A stretch of 64,000 bases of DNA from a virus, in IMG/VR virus record IMGVR_UViG_3300042891_000711, positions 1 to 64,000 of that record, one strand, 5' to 3'. Made by a program: the position numbers and the translations under genes. The notes beneath the pieces were generated by a model that was given only the letters and a program-made list of their open reading frames with translations, was not told the origin of the DNA and made no database searches. Positions 17,305 through 24,986 of this stretch are shown here, one piece after another; within the stretch, counting starts at the first letter, position 1; the number at the start of each line of letters is the position of its first letter.

Positions 17305-18054
17305 ATGACCACAAGATATAAGACCATTTGTATATCCGACTTCCATCTTGGCACTAAAGATGCCAAGGCCGATCTATTAAACAATTTCCTTAAACATCAC
17401 ACCTGCGAAAATTTATTTCTTGTAGGTGACATAATCGACGGCTGGAAAATACAGCAGAACAAATGGCGTTGGCATCAAAGCCATACTAATGTAATACGTA
17501 GGATATTAGGCTATAGTAAACGAGGATGCAATGTAACCTATATAACTGGCAACCATGACGAATTCCTTCGTCCGTTAGTTAGTCATGGTTTTAATCTAGG
17601 TAATATTCGTATGGCCAATCAGGCAGAATACCGTAGTATCGATGGGGAACTATTTCTTATCACACACGGCGACTTGTTTGATGGTGTTACTAGACTAGCA
17701 CCGTGGTTAGGATTTTTAGGTGACAAGATGTATGATGTTGCTTTGTGGTTTAATAACTACTTTAACTTTGCCCGTAGAAAATTAGGGTTTGGTTATTGGA
17801 GTCTGAGTAAGTTTTTAAAAGCTCGTGTTAAAAAAGCAATGGGGTTTGTGTTTAAGTTTGAGCTTACTATGTTACAGTACGCACAAAAACGTGGATACGA
17901 TGGTGTTATCTGCGGACACATACACACACCCGAAATTAAACACATCAACGGCATGATTTATATGAATGACGGCGATTGGGTTGAAAGTTGTAGTGCCCTG
18001 GTAGAAGATTATGAAGGACGCTGGGATATTATATATTGGAATGAAATCAAATAG
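17305..18054 (+). CDS. Metallophosphoesterase, LpxH-like family
   Basis: A 249-aa calcineurin-like phosphoesterase with all metal-binding blocks: ISDFHLG, GDIIDGW, TGNHDEF, THGDLFD and GHIHTPE. The order and length match UDP-2,3-diacylglucosamine diphosphatase (LpxH) type proteins in which a helical cap (about 125-190) covers the active site. The exact substrate cannot be read from sequence: it could act on lipid A precursors or another phosphate ester. Control by a Pho box and coupling to a phosphate porin favours phosphate scavenging. The ATG at 17305 was chosen over an upstream GTG because it sits at the expected transcription start. Confidence 0.85.
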   Translation: MTTRYKTICISDFHLGTKDAKADLLNNFLKHHTCENLFLVGDIIDGWKIQQNKWRWHQSHTNVIRRILGYSKRGCNVTYITGNHDEFLRPLVSHGFNLGNIRMANQAEYRSIDGELFLITHGDLFDGVTRLAPWLGFLGDKMYDVALWFNNYFNFARRKLGFGYWSLSKFLKARVKKAMGFVFKFELTMLQYAQKRGYDGVICGHIHTPEIKHINGMIYMNDGDWVESCSALVEDYEGRWDIIYWNEIK

Positions 18055-18065
18055 GAGAAAGATGA

Positions 18066-19493
18066 ATGACGATACAACAGGTTAAATCAATAATGTATTA
18101 TGTAGTAATAGCATTTGCGCTATCAATGGCAGGGTTAAAGCAAGCGCATGCCGACAGCACCACTGACATTGTTAACGCACTAGTTATGAAAGGTGTACTT
18201 ACAGAAGAAGAAGGCGCATTATTAAATAAAGGACACAGTGGAGAAACAGGCGCTGCTAAAAAAGAAAAAGACACTACTGTTCATGCGGCTAGTAAAATGA
18301 GCATTCGTGGCTATTTACAAATGCGTAACACTACTATGCTCAGTGGTGATGAAGGAGTTAACCTTTGGTCAGATCGATCTGTAGGTGATAAAAACTCTCT
18401 TGCTGATCAAGACAAAAATTTCTTAATTCGTCGAGCACGTGTGATTATTTCTGGTTCTGCCGGTGACCGTTTAGATTACTACATTCAACCTGACTTTGCT
18501 AGTACAGCAGGTACTACAGGTAACGTAGCGCAATTACGCGATGCTTATGGTGATGTCAACTTGACCAAAGACAAAGTCCACCGCGTTCGTGTTGGACAAA
18601 GTAAAGTACCATATGGCTTTGAAAACTTACAGTCTTCACAAAATCGTCTAGCACTTGATCGTGCTGACGCATTTAATAGTGCGGTACGTGATGAACGTGA
18701 CTTGGGTGCGTTTTACTACTACACACCGGATAATGTGCAAAAACTCTTTAAAGAAATTCAAGATGGCGGACTAAAACACTCAGGCAACTACGGTATGTTT
18801 GGTTTAGGTATATATAACGGCCAAGGTGCTAACCAACAAGATCGTAACGACAACTACCATGTAGTGGCACGTGCTACTTACCCATGGAAAACTGAAAGCG
18901 GTCAAATTTACGAAGCTGGTGTACAGGGTTATACAGGCAAGTATGTAAGAACAGGCAGTGCTTATAGAAAAAATATGGGCAACAATGTCTACGCAACTAA
19001 AACACCAACATTAGAACCAGGCAATACAACTGGATTTAAAGATGAGCGTGTGGGTGTGAGTTTTATGATGTACCCTATGCCTTTCGGTTTGCAAGGTGAG
19101 TGGAACTGGGGTAAAACTCCTGGCTTAGATACTGCTGCTAGTACTGACGGCATTATTAAAGAAACTAATTTAAACGGTGGCTACATTCAAACTATGTATA
19201 AAATTGATAACTTCAAGGTGTTAGATACCAATGGTACATTAATTCCATTTGTTAGATGGCAATACTTTGATGGTGCGTCAAAAGCAGAAACTAACTCACC
19301 AATGAACAAAGTTAACGATTGGGAGTTGGGTGCTGAATGGCAAATTGCTCCAGAAGTTGAACTTGTGGCTTACTATCATATGATGAACCGTAGCAATTTA
19401 GTAACAGGCGCATCAGCTACTACACTAGTAAAACAAGACTATGCTAACTTTAAAGCAGATGCTTTACGGGTTCAGCTACAGTATAACTTTTAA
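18066..19493 (+). CDS. Phosphate-selective porin O/P family protein
   Basis: A 475-aa outer-membrane porin. Signal peptide ends near AHA. An N-terminal region (TTDIVNALVMKGVLTEEEGA) like the helical lead-in of OprO/OprP is followed by a barrel that opens with MSIRGYLQMRNT and continues with LIRRARVIISGSAGDRLDYY and QLRDAYGDVNL, typical of Porin_O_P. It ends QLQYNF with a terminal Phe. OprP-like porins carry phosphate or polyphosphate in through basic residues in the pore. AGGAG precedes the start. It follows the phosphoesterase under one Pho-box promoter. Confidence 0.9.
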   Translation: MTIQQVKSIMYYVVIAFALSMAGLKQAHADSTTDIVNALVMKGVLTEEEGALLNKGHSGETGAAKKEKDTTVHAASKMSIRGYLQMRNTTMLSGDEGVNLWSDRSVGDKNSLADQDKNFLIRRARVIISGSAGDRLDYYIQPDFASTAGTTGNVAQLRDAYGDVNLTKDKVHRVRVGQSKVPYGFENLQSSQNRLALDRADAFNSAVRDERDLGAFYYYTPDNVQKLFKEIQDGGLKHSGNYGMFGLGIYNGQGANQQDRNDNYHVVARATYPWKTESGQIYEAGVQGYTGKYVRTGSAYRKNMGNNVYATKTPTLEPGNTTGFKDERVGVSFMMYPMPFGLQGEWNWGKTPGLDTAASTDGIIKETNLNGGYIQTMYKIDNFKVLDTNGTLIPFVRWQYFDGASKAETNSPMNKVNDWELGAEWQIAPEVELVAYYHMMNRSNLVTGASATTLVKQDYANFKADALRVQLQYNF

Positions 19494-19519
19494 TAAATTG
19501 CCCCGAAAGGGGCTTTTTA
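19488..19519 (+). repeat. Copy 2 of the 32-bp duplicated gene end and terminator
   Basis: Identical to 17100-17131; follows the porin gene. Confidence 0.85.
19500..19518 (+). terminator. Rho-independent terminator after the porin gene
   Basis: GCCCC-GAAA-GGGGC stem with TTTTT, identical to the terminator at 17112. It closes the Pho-box operon. Confidence 0.9.
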
Positions 19520-19567
19520 TTGGATTAAATAGTAGACAACGGACAAATAAGAGTATAAAATAACTGT

Positions 19568-20359
19568 ATGAAACATATCGGAATTATAGGCTTTGGTTAT
19601 GTAGGCGGCGCAGTCGCAAGTAGCTATGCCAACGAACGAATATTAATCAACGACCCGTACAAATATCCAGATACTTCAATCAGTTATGAAACACTTATGA
19701 AAAAGTGTCGTGTGATATTTGTCTGCGTACCTACTCCGCAATCGGATGATGGCACCTGCAACACCAGCATATTGGAATCGGTATTACAAGGACTAGTGGG
19801 CTACGATGGTTTGGTAATTTGCAAATGTACAGCACCACCCAATGTATATACAAGACTTGAAACAGACCTAGCTCTTAAACTTGTGCATGTTCCAGAATTT
19901 TTAACACAGGCACGTGCAAAGTATGATTATGTTAATCCACATAAAATAGTAGTTGGCTGTAAGAAAAAGTTACGCGACGAAGTTGCTGAAGTATTAATGG
20001 CCAGTGCTATCAACTTTGACCGTGTTAATATTGAATACTGTGACATTGCCACTGCTAGTTTTTTTAAATATTTTGCTAACAATATGTTGGCCATTAAAGT
20101 TGTATTAAACAATGAGTTTAGTGTATTAGCCAGTGCCTTAGATGTAGAGTGGAATGAAGTTGCTCGTATTGCTGCAACTGACTCAAGACTAGGTAATACA
20201 CATTGGGCAGTGCCTGGTCCAGATGGACAAGCTGGATTTGGCGGAGCATGCTTTCCAAAAGACACTGCGGCATTTGCTACAATGGCAAAACCGTATAATA
20301 TACCGTTGTCTGTACTTGATGCAGCTATACAAGCAAACAAGTTAATGAGGGATGAATAA
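19568..20359 (+). CDS. UDP-glucose/GDP-mannose dehydrogenase-like protein (short)
   Basis: A 263-aa protein. NAD-binding start IGIIGFGYVGGAVASSY, then IFVCVPTPQSDDGTCNT, HVPEFLTQARAKYDYV and the catalytic cysteine block GGACFPKD near residue 224. These follow the UDP-sugar 6-dehydrogenase family, which oxidises the C6 alcohol to a carboxylate. The C-terminal domain of the bacterial enzymes (about 130 residues) is missing, so substrate specificity or dimerisation may differ. Short versions occur in marine myophages. A role in surface-sugar or DNA-base sugar chemistry is possible. Confidence 0.8.
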   Translation: MKHIGIIGFGYVGGAVASSYANERILINDPYKYPDTSISYETLMKKCRVIFVCVPTPQSDDGTCNTSILESVLQGLVGYDGLVICKCTAPPNVYTRLETDLALKLVHVPEFLTQARAKYDYVNPHKIVVGCKKKLRDEVAEVLMASAINFDRVNIEYCDIATASFFKYFANNMLAIKVVLNNEFSVLASALDVEWNEVARIAATDSRLGNTHWAVPGPDGQAGFGGACFPKDTAAFATMAKPYNIPLSVLDAAIQANKLMRDE

Positions 20360-20427
20360 TGATAGGATCATTAATATCAGTAATGGTAATTGGTATAATA
20401 GTAATGATTGTAGCAATATTTCACTAA
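20359..20427 (+). CDS. Possible 22-aa membrane peptide
   Basis: Starts in the TAATG overlap with the dehydrogenase stop and encodes one hydrophobic helix (MIGSLISVMVIGIIVMIVAI). Overlapping starts of this kind are common here, so translation by coupling is plausible. No other evidence. Confidence 0.4.
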   Translation: MIGSLISVMVIGIIVMIVAIFH

Positions 20428-20507
20428 AATACGAGAAATTTAGCTGTCTTTAATGATTTTACGTATGTTTTTTCACCGTTTTAGGTGCTACTATATGTAT
20501 AAGTACT

Positions 20508-20538
20508 AGTAACAACAAAACATGTTGTGGTACTTTTT
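20508..20538 (+). promoter_or_regulatory. Hairpin plus T-run upstream of pqqA
   Basis: AGTA-ACAACA pairs with TGTTGT-gg-TACT around an AAACA loop and is followed by TTTTT, 24 bases before the pqqA start. It looks like a terminator or attenuator. Since pqqA has its own strong ribosome site and terminator, it may be read from upstream by partial readthrough, or from a promoter near 20480-20505 (TATATGTATAAG). Untested. Confidence 0.4.
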
Positions 20539-20561
20539 AATAATTTACTAGGAGAAATACT

Positions 20562-20633
20562 ATGTGGACTAAACCAGCAGCTACTGAAATGCGTTTCGGT
20601 TTTGAAGTAACTATGTATGTAATGAACAAGTAA
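20562..20633 (+). CDS. pqqA: PqqA, precursor peptide of pyrroloquinoline quinone
   Basis: A 23-aa peptide beginning MWTKPAATEMRFGFEVTMY. Bacterial PqqA is 22-29 aa with the start MWxKP, the Arg-x-Gly-Phe-Glu-Val-Thr-Met-Tyr core and a late Asn. The Glu and Tyr that PqqE links to build PQQ are present (E15 and Y19 here), three residues apart as required. An ideal AGGAG site is 7 bases before the ATG and a perfect terminator follows. No other pqq gene is in the window. PQQ is the cofactor of methanol dehydrogenases, so the phage may feed the host enzymes with extra precursor. The gene is too short for routine gene finders. Confidence 0.9.
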   Translation: MWTKPAATEMRFGFEVTMYVMNK

Positions 20634-20656
20634 TTTATTGTTCCGTACTGCAATAA

Positions 20657-20679
20657 CAAAAGCCCTTCGGGGCTTTTGT
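20657..20679 (+). terminator. Rho-independent terminator after pqqA
   Basis: Perfect 9-bp stem CAAAAGCCC / GGGCTTTTG with TTCG loop. It gives pqqA a very short, self-contained transcript end. Confidence 0.85.
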
Positions 20680-20783
20680 CACGAATACGGGTTATAAATT
20701 TTTTTAATGATAGGTATAAGAAAATTTAATTAGACAAGTGAAGTTAATAAGTGTAGTATATAATTTTAATCAAGGAGAAATAA

Positions 20784-21350
20784 ATGAGTTTAATCGGAAA
20801 ACAAGTAGAAGAATTTAAAGCACAAGCATACCAACAGGGTAAGTTTGTAGAAGTATCAGAGCAAGACTTAAAAGGTAAATGGAGTGTGTTATTCTTTTAT
20901 CCAGCAGACTTTACATTTGTCTGCCCAACAGAATTAGCAGACCTACAAGACGTATACGCAAGTGACTTCAAAGGCTTAGGCGTTGAAGTATACAGTGTAA
21001 GCACAGACACACACTTTGTACACAAAGCATGGGCAGATGCTACAGACACAATCCGTAACATCACCTACACAATGATTGGTGATGCTAACCATCAGTTGGC
21101 TCGTCAATTTGGTGTGCTAATTGAAAGCGAAGGCTTAGCCGACCGCGGTACGTTTGTTATTGATCCAGATGGTGTAGTACAGATCATTGAGATCAATCCA
21201 GGTGGTGTAGGTCGCGATGCTAAAGAGTTGCTACGTAAAGTTAAAGCAGCAAAATACACACGTGAACATCCAGGTGAAGTATGCCCGGCTAAATGGCAAG
21301 AAGGAAGTGCTACACTAGCACCAAGTTTGGATTTAGTAGGTAAACTATAA
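20784..21350 (+). CDS. ahpC: AhpC-type 2-Cys peroxiredoxin
   Basis: A 188-aa peroxiredoxin of the AhpC/Prx1 group. The peroxidatic cysteine is in [16 protein letters not shown] and the resolving cysteine in [27 protein letters not shown] and the C-terminal tail match full-length AhpC (187 aa in Escherichia coli). It reduces hydrogen peroxide and organic peroxides, using AhpF or thioredoxin from the host. CAAGGAG precedes the ATG. It is flanked by terminators and lies in convergence with cytochrome c. Confidence 0.95.
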   Translation: MSLIGKQVEEFKAQAYQQGKFVEVSEQDLKGKWSVLFFYPADFTFVCPTELADLQDVYASDFKGLGVEVYSVSTDTHFVHKAWADATDTIRNITYTMIGDANHQLARQFGVLIESEGLADRGTFVIDPDGVVQIIEINPGGVGRDAKELLRKVKAAKYTREHPGEVCPAKWQEGSATLAPSLDLVGKL

Positions 21351-21353
21351 AAC

Positions 21354-21380
21354 AAAAAGCCCCAATTAAGGGGCTTTTTT
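21354..21380 (+). terminator. Bidirectional terminator between ahpC and cytochrome c
   Basis: Perfect 10-bp stem AAAAAGCCCC / GGGGCTTTTT with AATTAA loop, flanked by A and T runs, so it works for both converging genes. Confidence 0.9.
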
Positions 21381-21381
21381 A

Positions 21382-21681
21382 TTACTGCGTCAACACCCAT
21401 TTAACGAGCGTTTTAATATCCTCGTCTTTGATCTGTGGACTCATTGGCGGCATTGGAATAGGACCCCATACTCCACTACCACCTTTCTTAACTTTGGCTA
21501 TAAGTTTAGCCTCTGCGTCAGCTTGACCTTTATATTTGGCAGCAACATCTCGATACGCCGGACCTAATATTTTTTTATCAACTGCGTGGCAAGCTAAACA
21601 GCCACTTTTCTGTGCCAATGCCTGATTAGCATTTGCTGTGATACAACTACCTAATAATAATACTGCTAAAATAGTTTTCAT
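21382..21681 (-). CDS. Periplasmic c-type cytochrome (c551/c552 type)
   Basis: A 99-aa protein with signal peptide ending near ANA and one haem site SGCLACHAVDK. The axial methionine is probably in GPIPMPPM. KKILGPAYRDVAAKYKGQ and IKTLVKWVLTQ match small class I cytochromes of the c551/c8 group that shuttle electrons between quinol- or dehydrogenase-side enzymes and oxidases. It needs host cytochrome c maturation. AAAGGATC precedes the start. A phage-encoded cytochrome c is uncommon; its closeness to pqqA suggests respiratory support. Confidence 0.9.
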   Translation of the reverse strand: MKTILAVLLLGSCITANANQALAQKSGCLACHAVDKKILGPAYRDVAAKYKGQADAEAKLIAKVKKGGSGVWGPIPMPPMSPQIKDEDIKTLVKWVLTQ

Positions 21682-21765
21682 TTTGATCCTTTCATAAAAA
21701 TTGTACCTGCATAGTATTTAACATCTATGTAAGAAAGAAGTTTATTTTTTTTGATTGAATTTCTC

Positions 21766-21794
21766 TTGACAAAAAACCCAAAAGAGTAAATAAT
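21766..21794 (+). promoter_or_regulatory. Sigma70-type promoter of the CHASE2 cyclase gene
   Basis: TTGACA at 21766-21771, 17-bp spacer, AATAAT at 21789-21794. The ATG lies 6 bases after the -10, at the expected transcription start, so the mRNA would be leaderless. Confidence 0.6.
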
Positions 21795-21800
21795 AGTAAT

Positions 21801-23825
21801 ATGATGAAAAATAAACTTAAAAAACTCCTAGTCAGTCCGTGGACTGCATTAATTACATTAGCTGTTATTGTGGTAGTAATCCTACAAGGACCTACGTTTG
21901 TAGAGTCAGTTAGACTTAGATACTTTGACACCCTCATTGGCGGCAAGGCTCCTACAGAAAATAATATCTATACTGTAAACATAGATGAAGCTACATTAGA
22001 CAAGTATGGACAATGGCCATTCAAACGTGACAAGTATGCCAACCTAATTGATGACCTGTACAAACATGGCGCCGGCCTAGTTGTTTGGACTGTTATGATG
22101 CCAGAAGCAGATCGTCAAGGTGGCGATGCGGCCTTAGCATTAGAGTTAGAAGATCATCCAGTTATCTTAACTAACATGCCAAGTCAAACAACTAAAAACA
22201 TTCCACGTAAACCAGGCAGTGCTGTTATTGGTGATGAATACAGCGACACAATTATCACCTATCCAGGTATTATTGCTAACATTCCGGAACTAGAACGTAA
22301 TGCCGCAGGTGTTGGTATTGCTAATACGTTTCCAGAAGTGGATGGTGTTAATCGTCGACTACCATTGTTTGTTGGTTATGACAATAACGTATATCCAAGT
22401 ATTCCATTAGAAGTATTACGTGTTATATCACAGGACTCAACTTTCCAAGTTAAGTTAAATGAATTTGGTGTAGAGAAAATGCGCATACCAAGTTTCCGTC
22501 CTATTAGCACAGACAGTTTGGGTCGTATCTGGGTAGACTGGAGTCAAAAGTCGACACAGGTATCAGCAGTTAATTTACCTAAAGACTTTGGTGGTGCTGT
22601 GGTTATTGTAGGCCTAAGTGCCGCAGGTTTAGCTAATCCTGTGCCAACTAGTATCGGTAGTGTATGGCCACAAGACATGCAGGCCGCTGTTATTGGCACA
22701 CTTGCTAACAACGTAAACATTGAACGTCCATTCTGGGCAGACAACGCCGAACTGTTAGCTCTTATTGTTATCTCACTTATTATTTTAATCTTAAGCCGTT
22801 GGGTATATGTTGGCTTAGGAGTTGGTGTTGTATTGCTTGCGGCAATTACACCTGTAACAATGTATGCGTTTGCACACTATAACTTCTTGTTTGATGCTAT
22901 TGTGCCCACAGCAGGTGGTGTACTGGTTATGCTACACGCTTATGGTGTTAAATTCATCAGCGAGTTCTTACAGAAACAACAGATCAAGAAACAATTTGGT
23001 AGTTATGTCAACCCTACTATTGTTGAACGTTTACAAAAGAATCCAGAGCTGATTAAACTAGGCGGCGAACGTAAAGAACTTTCAATTGTTATGACTGACC
23101 TACGTGGCTTTACTACATTAGGTGAATCGTTTGGTGATGATGTAGAAGGACTTACACAGATCATGAACGACTACATGACCGCATTGAGTATTCCTGTGCT
23201 TAAGAATGATGGTACTTTAATTAAGTTTATTGGTGATGCTAGTTTACACGTACATGGTGCTCCATTAGACGATGTTGACCACGCTAAGACTGCGGTTAAG
23301 ACAGCACTTGAAATGATCAAAGCCATTGAAGACTTTAACGTAGAACTTACAGCTAGTGGTCGACCGCCGGTTGGTATGGGTGCAGGTGTTAACACAGGTG
23401 AAACCTTAATTGGTAATATTGGTGCTAAGAGCAAGTTTGGCTATGATGTCTTAGGTGACAGTGTAAGTACTGCGGCACGGTTAGAAGGACAGACTAAATC
23501 ATATGGTGTATTACTAATCATTGGTCCTAAGACTGCTGAATACTGTAAAGATGCGTTCCCTGTAGTATGGTTAGACAACATTGCTGTTAAAGGCAAAACA
23601 ATTGGTCTAGACATTTACACAGTTGGCCGTACTAATCTTTATATGCATGAAGAATATCGTAAAGAATATACTCGAGGTTCATGGAGTAAGGCTATTGTAT
23701 GGGCTAAAAAGTTAGTTAACAATGATGATGTTGACATTAAACATTACTATGAACTAATGATTGAACGCATGGAACAGGGTGTTCCTGCAAACTGGGACGG
23801 AACATATCATGCTACAAGTAAATAA
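21801..23825 (+). CDS. CHASE2-domain class III adenylate cyclase
   Basis: A 674-aa membrane enzyme. One N-terminal helix (about 13-30) leads to an extracytoplasmic CHASE2 domain (about 35-310: LRYFDTLIGG, WPFKRDKYANLIDDL, AAGVGIANTFPEVDGVNRR). Three hydrophobic segments at about 315-385 follow, then a class III cyclase domain (about 415-600). Metal Asp in IVMTDLRGFTT and in LIKFIGDASLHVHG are present, as are the Lys and Asp that select adenine (IKFIGD, GYDVLGD). The position normally Asn in V-N-x-A-A-R is Ser here (DSVSTAARLEG); Arg is kept. It probably makes cAMP in response to a periplasmic cue, perhaps at reduced rate. Confidence 0.9.
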   Translation: MMKNKLKKLLVSPWTALITLAVIVVVILQGPTFVESVRLRYFDTLIGGKAPTENNIYTVNIDEATLDKYGQWPFKRDKYANLIDDLYKHGAGLVVWTVMMPEADRQGGDAALALELEDHPVILTNMPSQTTKNIPRKPGSAVIGDEYSDTIITYPGIIANIPELERNAAGVGIANTFPEVDGVNRRLPLFVGYDNNVYPSIPLEVLRVISQDSTFQVKLNEFGVEKMRIPSFRPISTDSLGRIWVDWSQKSTQVSAVNLPKDFGGAVVIVGLSAAGLANPVPTSIGSVWPQDMQAAVIGTLANNVNIERPFWADNAELLALIVISLIILILSRWVYVGLGVGVVLLAAITPVTMYAFAHYNFLFDAIVPTAGGVLVMLHAYGVKFISEFLQKQQIKKQFGSYVNPTIVERLQKNPELIKLGGERKELSIVMTDLRGFTTLGESFGDDVEGLTQIMNDYMTALSIPVLKNDGTLIKFIGDASLHVHGAPLDDVDHAKTAVKTALEMIKAIEDFNVELTASGRPPVGMGAGVNTGETLIGNIGAKSKFGYDVLGDSVSTAARLEGQTKSYGVLLIIGPKTAEYCKDAFPVVWLDNIAVKGKTIGLDIYTVGRTNLYMHEEYRKEYTRGSWSKAIVWAKKLVNNDDVDIKHYYELMIERMEQGVPANWDGTYHATSK

Positions 23826-23828
23826 TAA

Positions 23829-24986
23829 ATGAAAAATCAAATCAAATCAATTGGATTTGCATTAGACCCCGCAGGAACTCCATCTTTTCTATTAGACTGG
23901 GAACTTACTAAGAAATGTAATTTAGATTGTAGTTATTGTGATATTGGAATCGAAGGTGGTCATGATAATAGTATTCCACACCCGCCATTAGACGAATGTT
24001 TGTCTACAATTGATTTTTTGTATGAGTATGTGGATTTATACATGCAGAACAAAAAACCAACTCAGCGCAAAGTTATATTAAATGTCTACGGGGGCGAAAG
24101 TTTATTTCATCCTGACATTGTTAAAATTTTACAAGCGTGTCACGAAAAACACAATAACTATGCAGATCGATGGCATTTAACCATAACCACTACAACAAAT
24201 GCAGTAATTAATAAAAGCATATGGGCAAAAATTGTACCATTGATAGATGAATTTACGGTTAGTTATCATGCTGAAAATTTACCTAAACAAGAAAAATTGT
24301 TCTTTGATAATCTATTATTATTAAAGTCACATAATAAACGAGTTAAGTGTGTAGTAATGATGCACAATCAATTTGAGTTATGGGGCAAGTCTATTAATAC
24401 AATTGAATTTTGTAAAGACCATGACATCAAACACGTAGCAAAGCCGTTTGATAATGAAGATCTATCATACACCACTGAGCAATTTGATTATTTAAAAAGT
24501 TTTTGGATTAAAAATACACCATCTAAAAATGTTGATAGTTCGACAAAAAATTTAAAAACCATAGGCATTACAGAAAAAGTAGTGAGTATATGCGAAGGCC
24601 GTGCCTGTTGTGGTGGCCGCAAATTATCTTTAAATAATGATTTAAAATCTTCGGTCACTTTTATACCTAGGCAAGGATTTTACGGATGGAGTTGTAGCGT
24701 TAACTGGTTTTTTTTATTTGTTCAACAGGTAACTGGCAATGTTTATTTCAATAAAGATTGTCGTATGTCGTTGAATAATCGAGTTGAACCTATTGGTAAT
24801 TTATCTAATACTGCGGAAATATTAACTACATTGCAAACACAATTCGAGACTAAGTCGATGCCAGTAATACAATGTGCAAAACATCTATGTAAATGTGGGT
24901 ACTGTGCGCCTAAGGCTCATACTATCGAAGATTTTAAAGAATTAATTGCAAGGAATGTTGTGACTGATGTTATTAAATTTGAATAA
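23829..24986 (+). CDS. Radical SAM protein with C-terminal cysteine-rich region
   Basis: A 385-aa protein. The cluster motif CNLDCSYCD (CxxxCxxC) sits near residue 36 after LLDWELTKK. NVYGGESLFHPDIVKIL corresponds to the GGE SAM-binding motif. The C-terminal third has many cysteines (CEGRACCGGRKL, GWSCSV, CRMSLNN, CAKHLCKCGYCAPK), typical of auxiliary Fe-S clusters (SPASM/twitch). Such enzymes modify peptides or nucleotides. No partner peptide is adjacent. It is not convincing as PqqE. It overlaps the next gene by 20 bases. Confidence 0.8.
   Translation: MKNQIKSIGFALDPAGTPSFLLDWELTKKCNLDCSYCDIGIEGGHDNSIPHPPLDECLSTIDFLYEYVDLYMQNKKPTQRKVILNVYGGESLFHPDIVKILQACHEKHNNYADRWHLTITTTTNAVINKSIWAKIVPLIDEFTVSYHAENLPKQEKLFFDNLLLLKSHNKRVKCVVMMHNQFELWGKSINTIEFCKDHDIKHVAKPFDNEDLSYTTEQFDYLKSFWIKNTPSKNVDSSTKNLKTIGITEKVVSICEGRACCGGRKLSLNNDLKSSVTFIPRQGFYGWSCSVNWFFLFVQQVTGNVYFNKDCRMSLNNRVEPIGNLSNTAEILTTLQTQFETKSMPVIQCAKHLCKCGYCAPKAHTIEDFKELIARNVVTDVIKFE

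Noticed and set aside
23829-24986. PqqE, to go with pqqA
   Set aside because: It is a radical SAM protein with extra cysteines near pqqA, but the flanks of its cluster motif and the C-terminal Cys spacing do not follow PqqE, and the gene is coupled with a carboxypeptidase gene instead.
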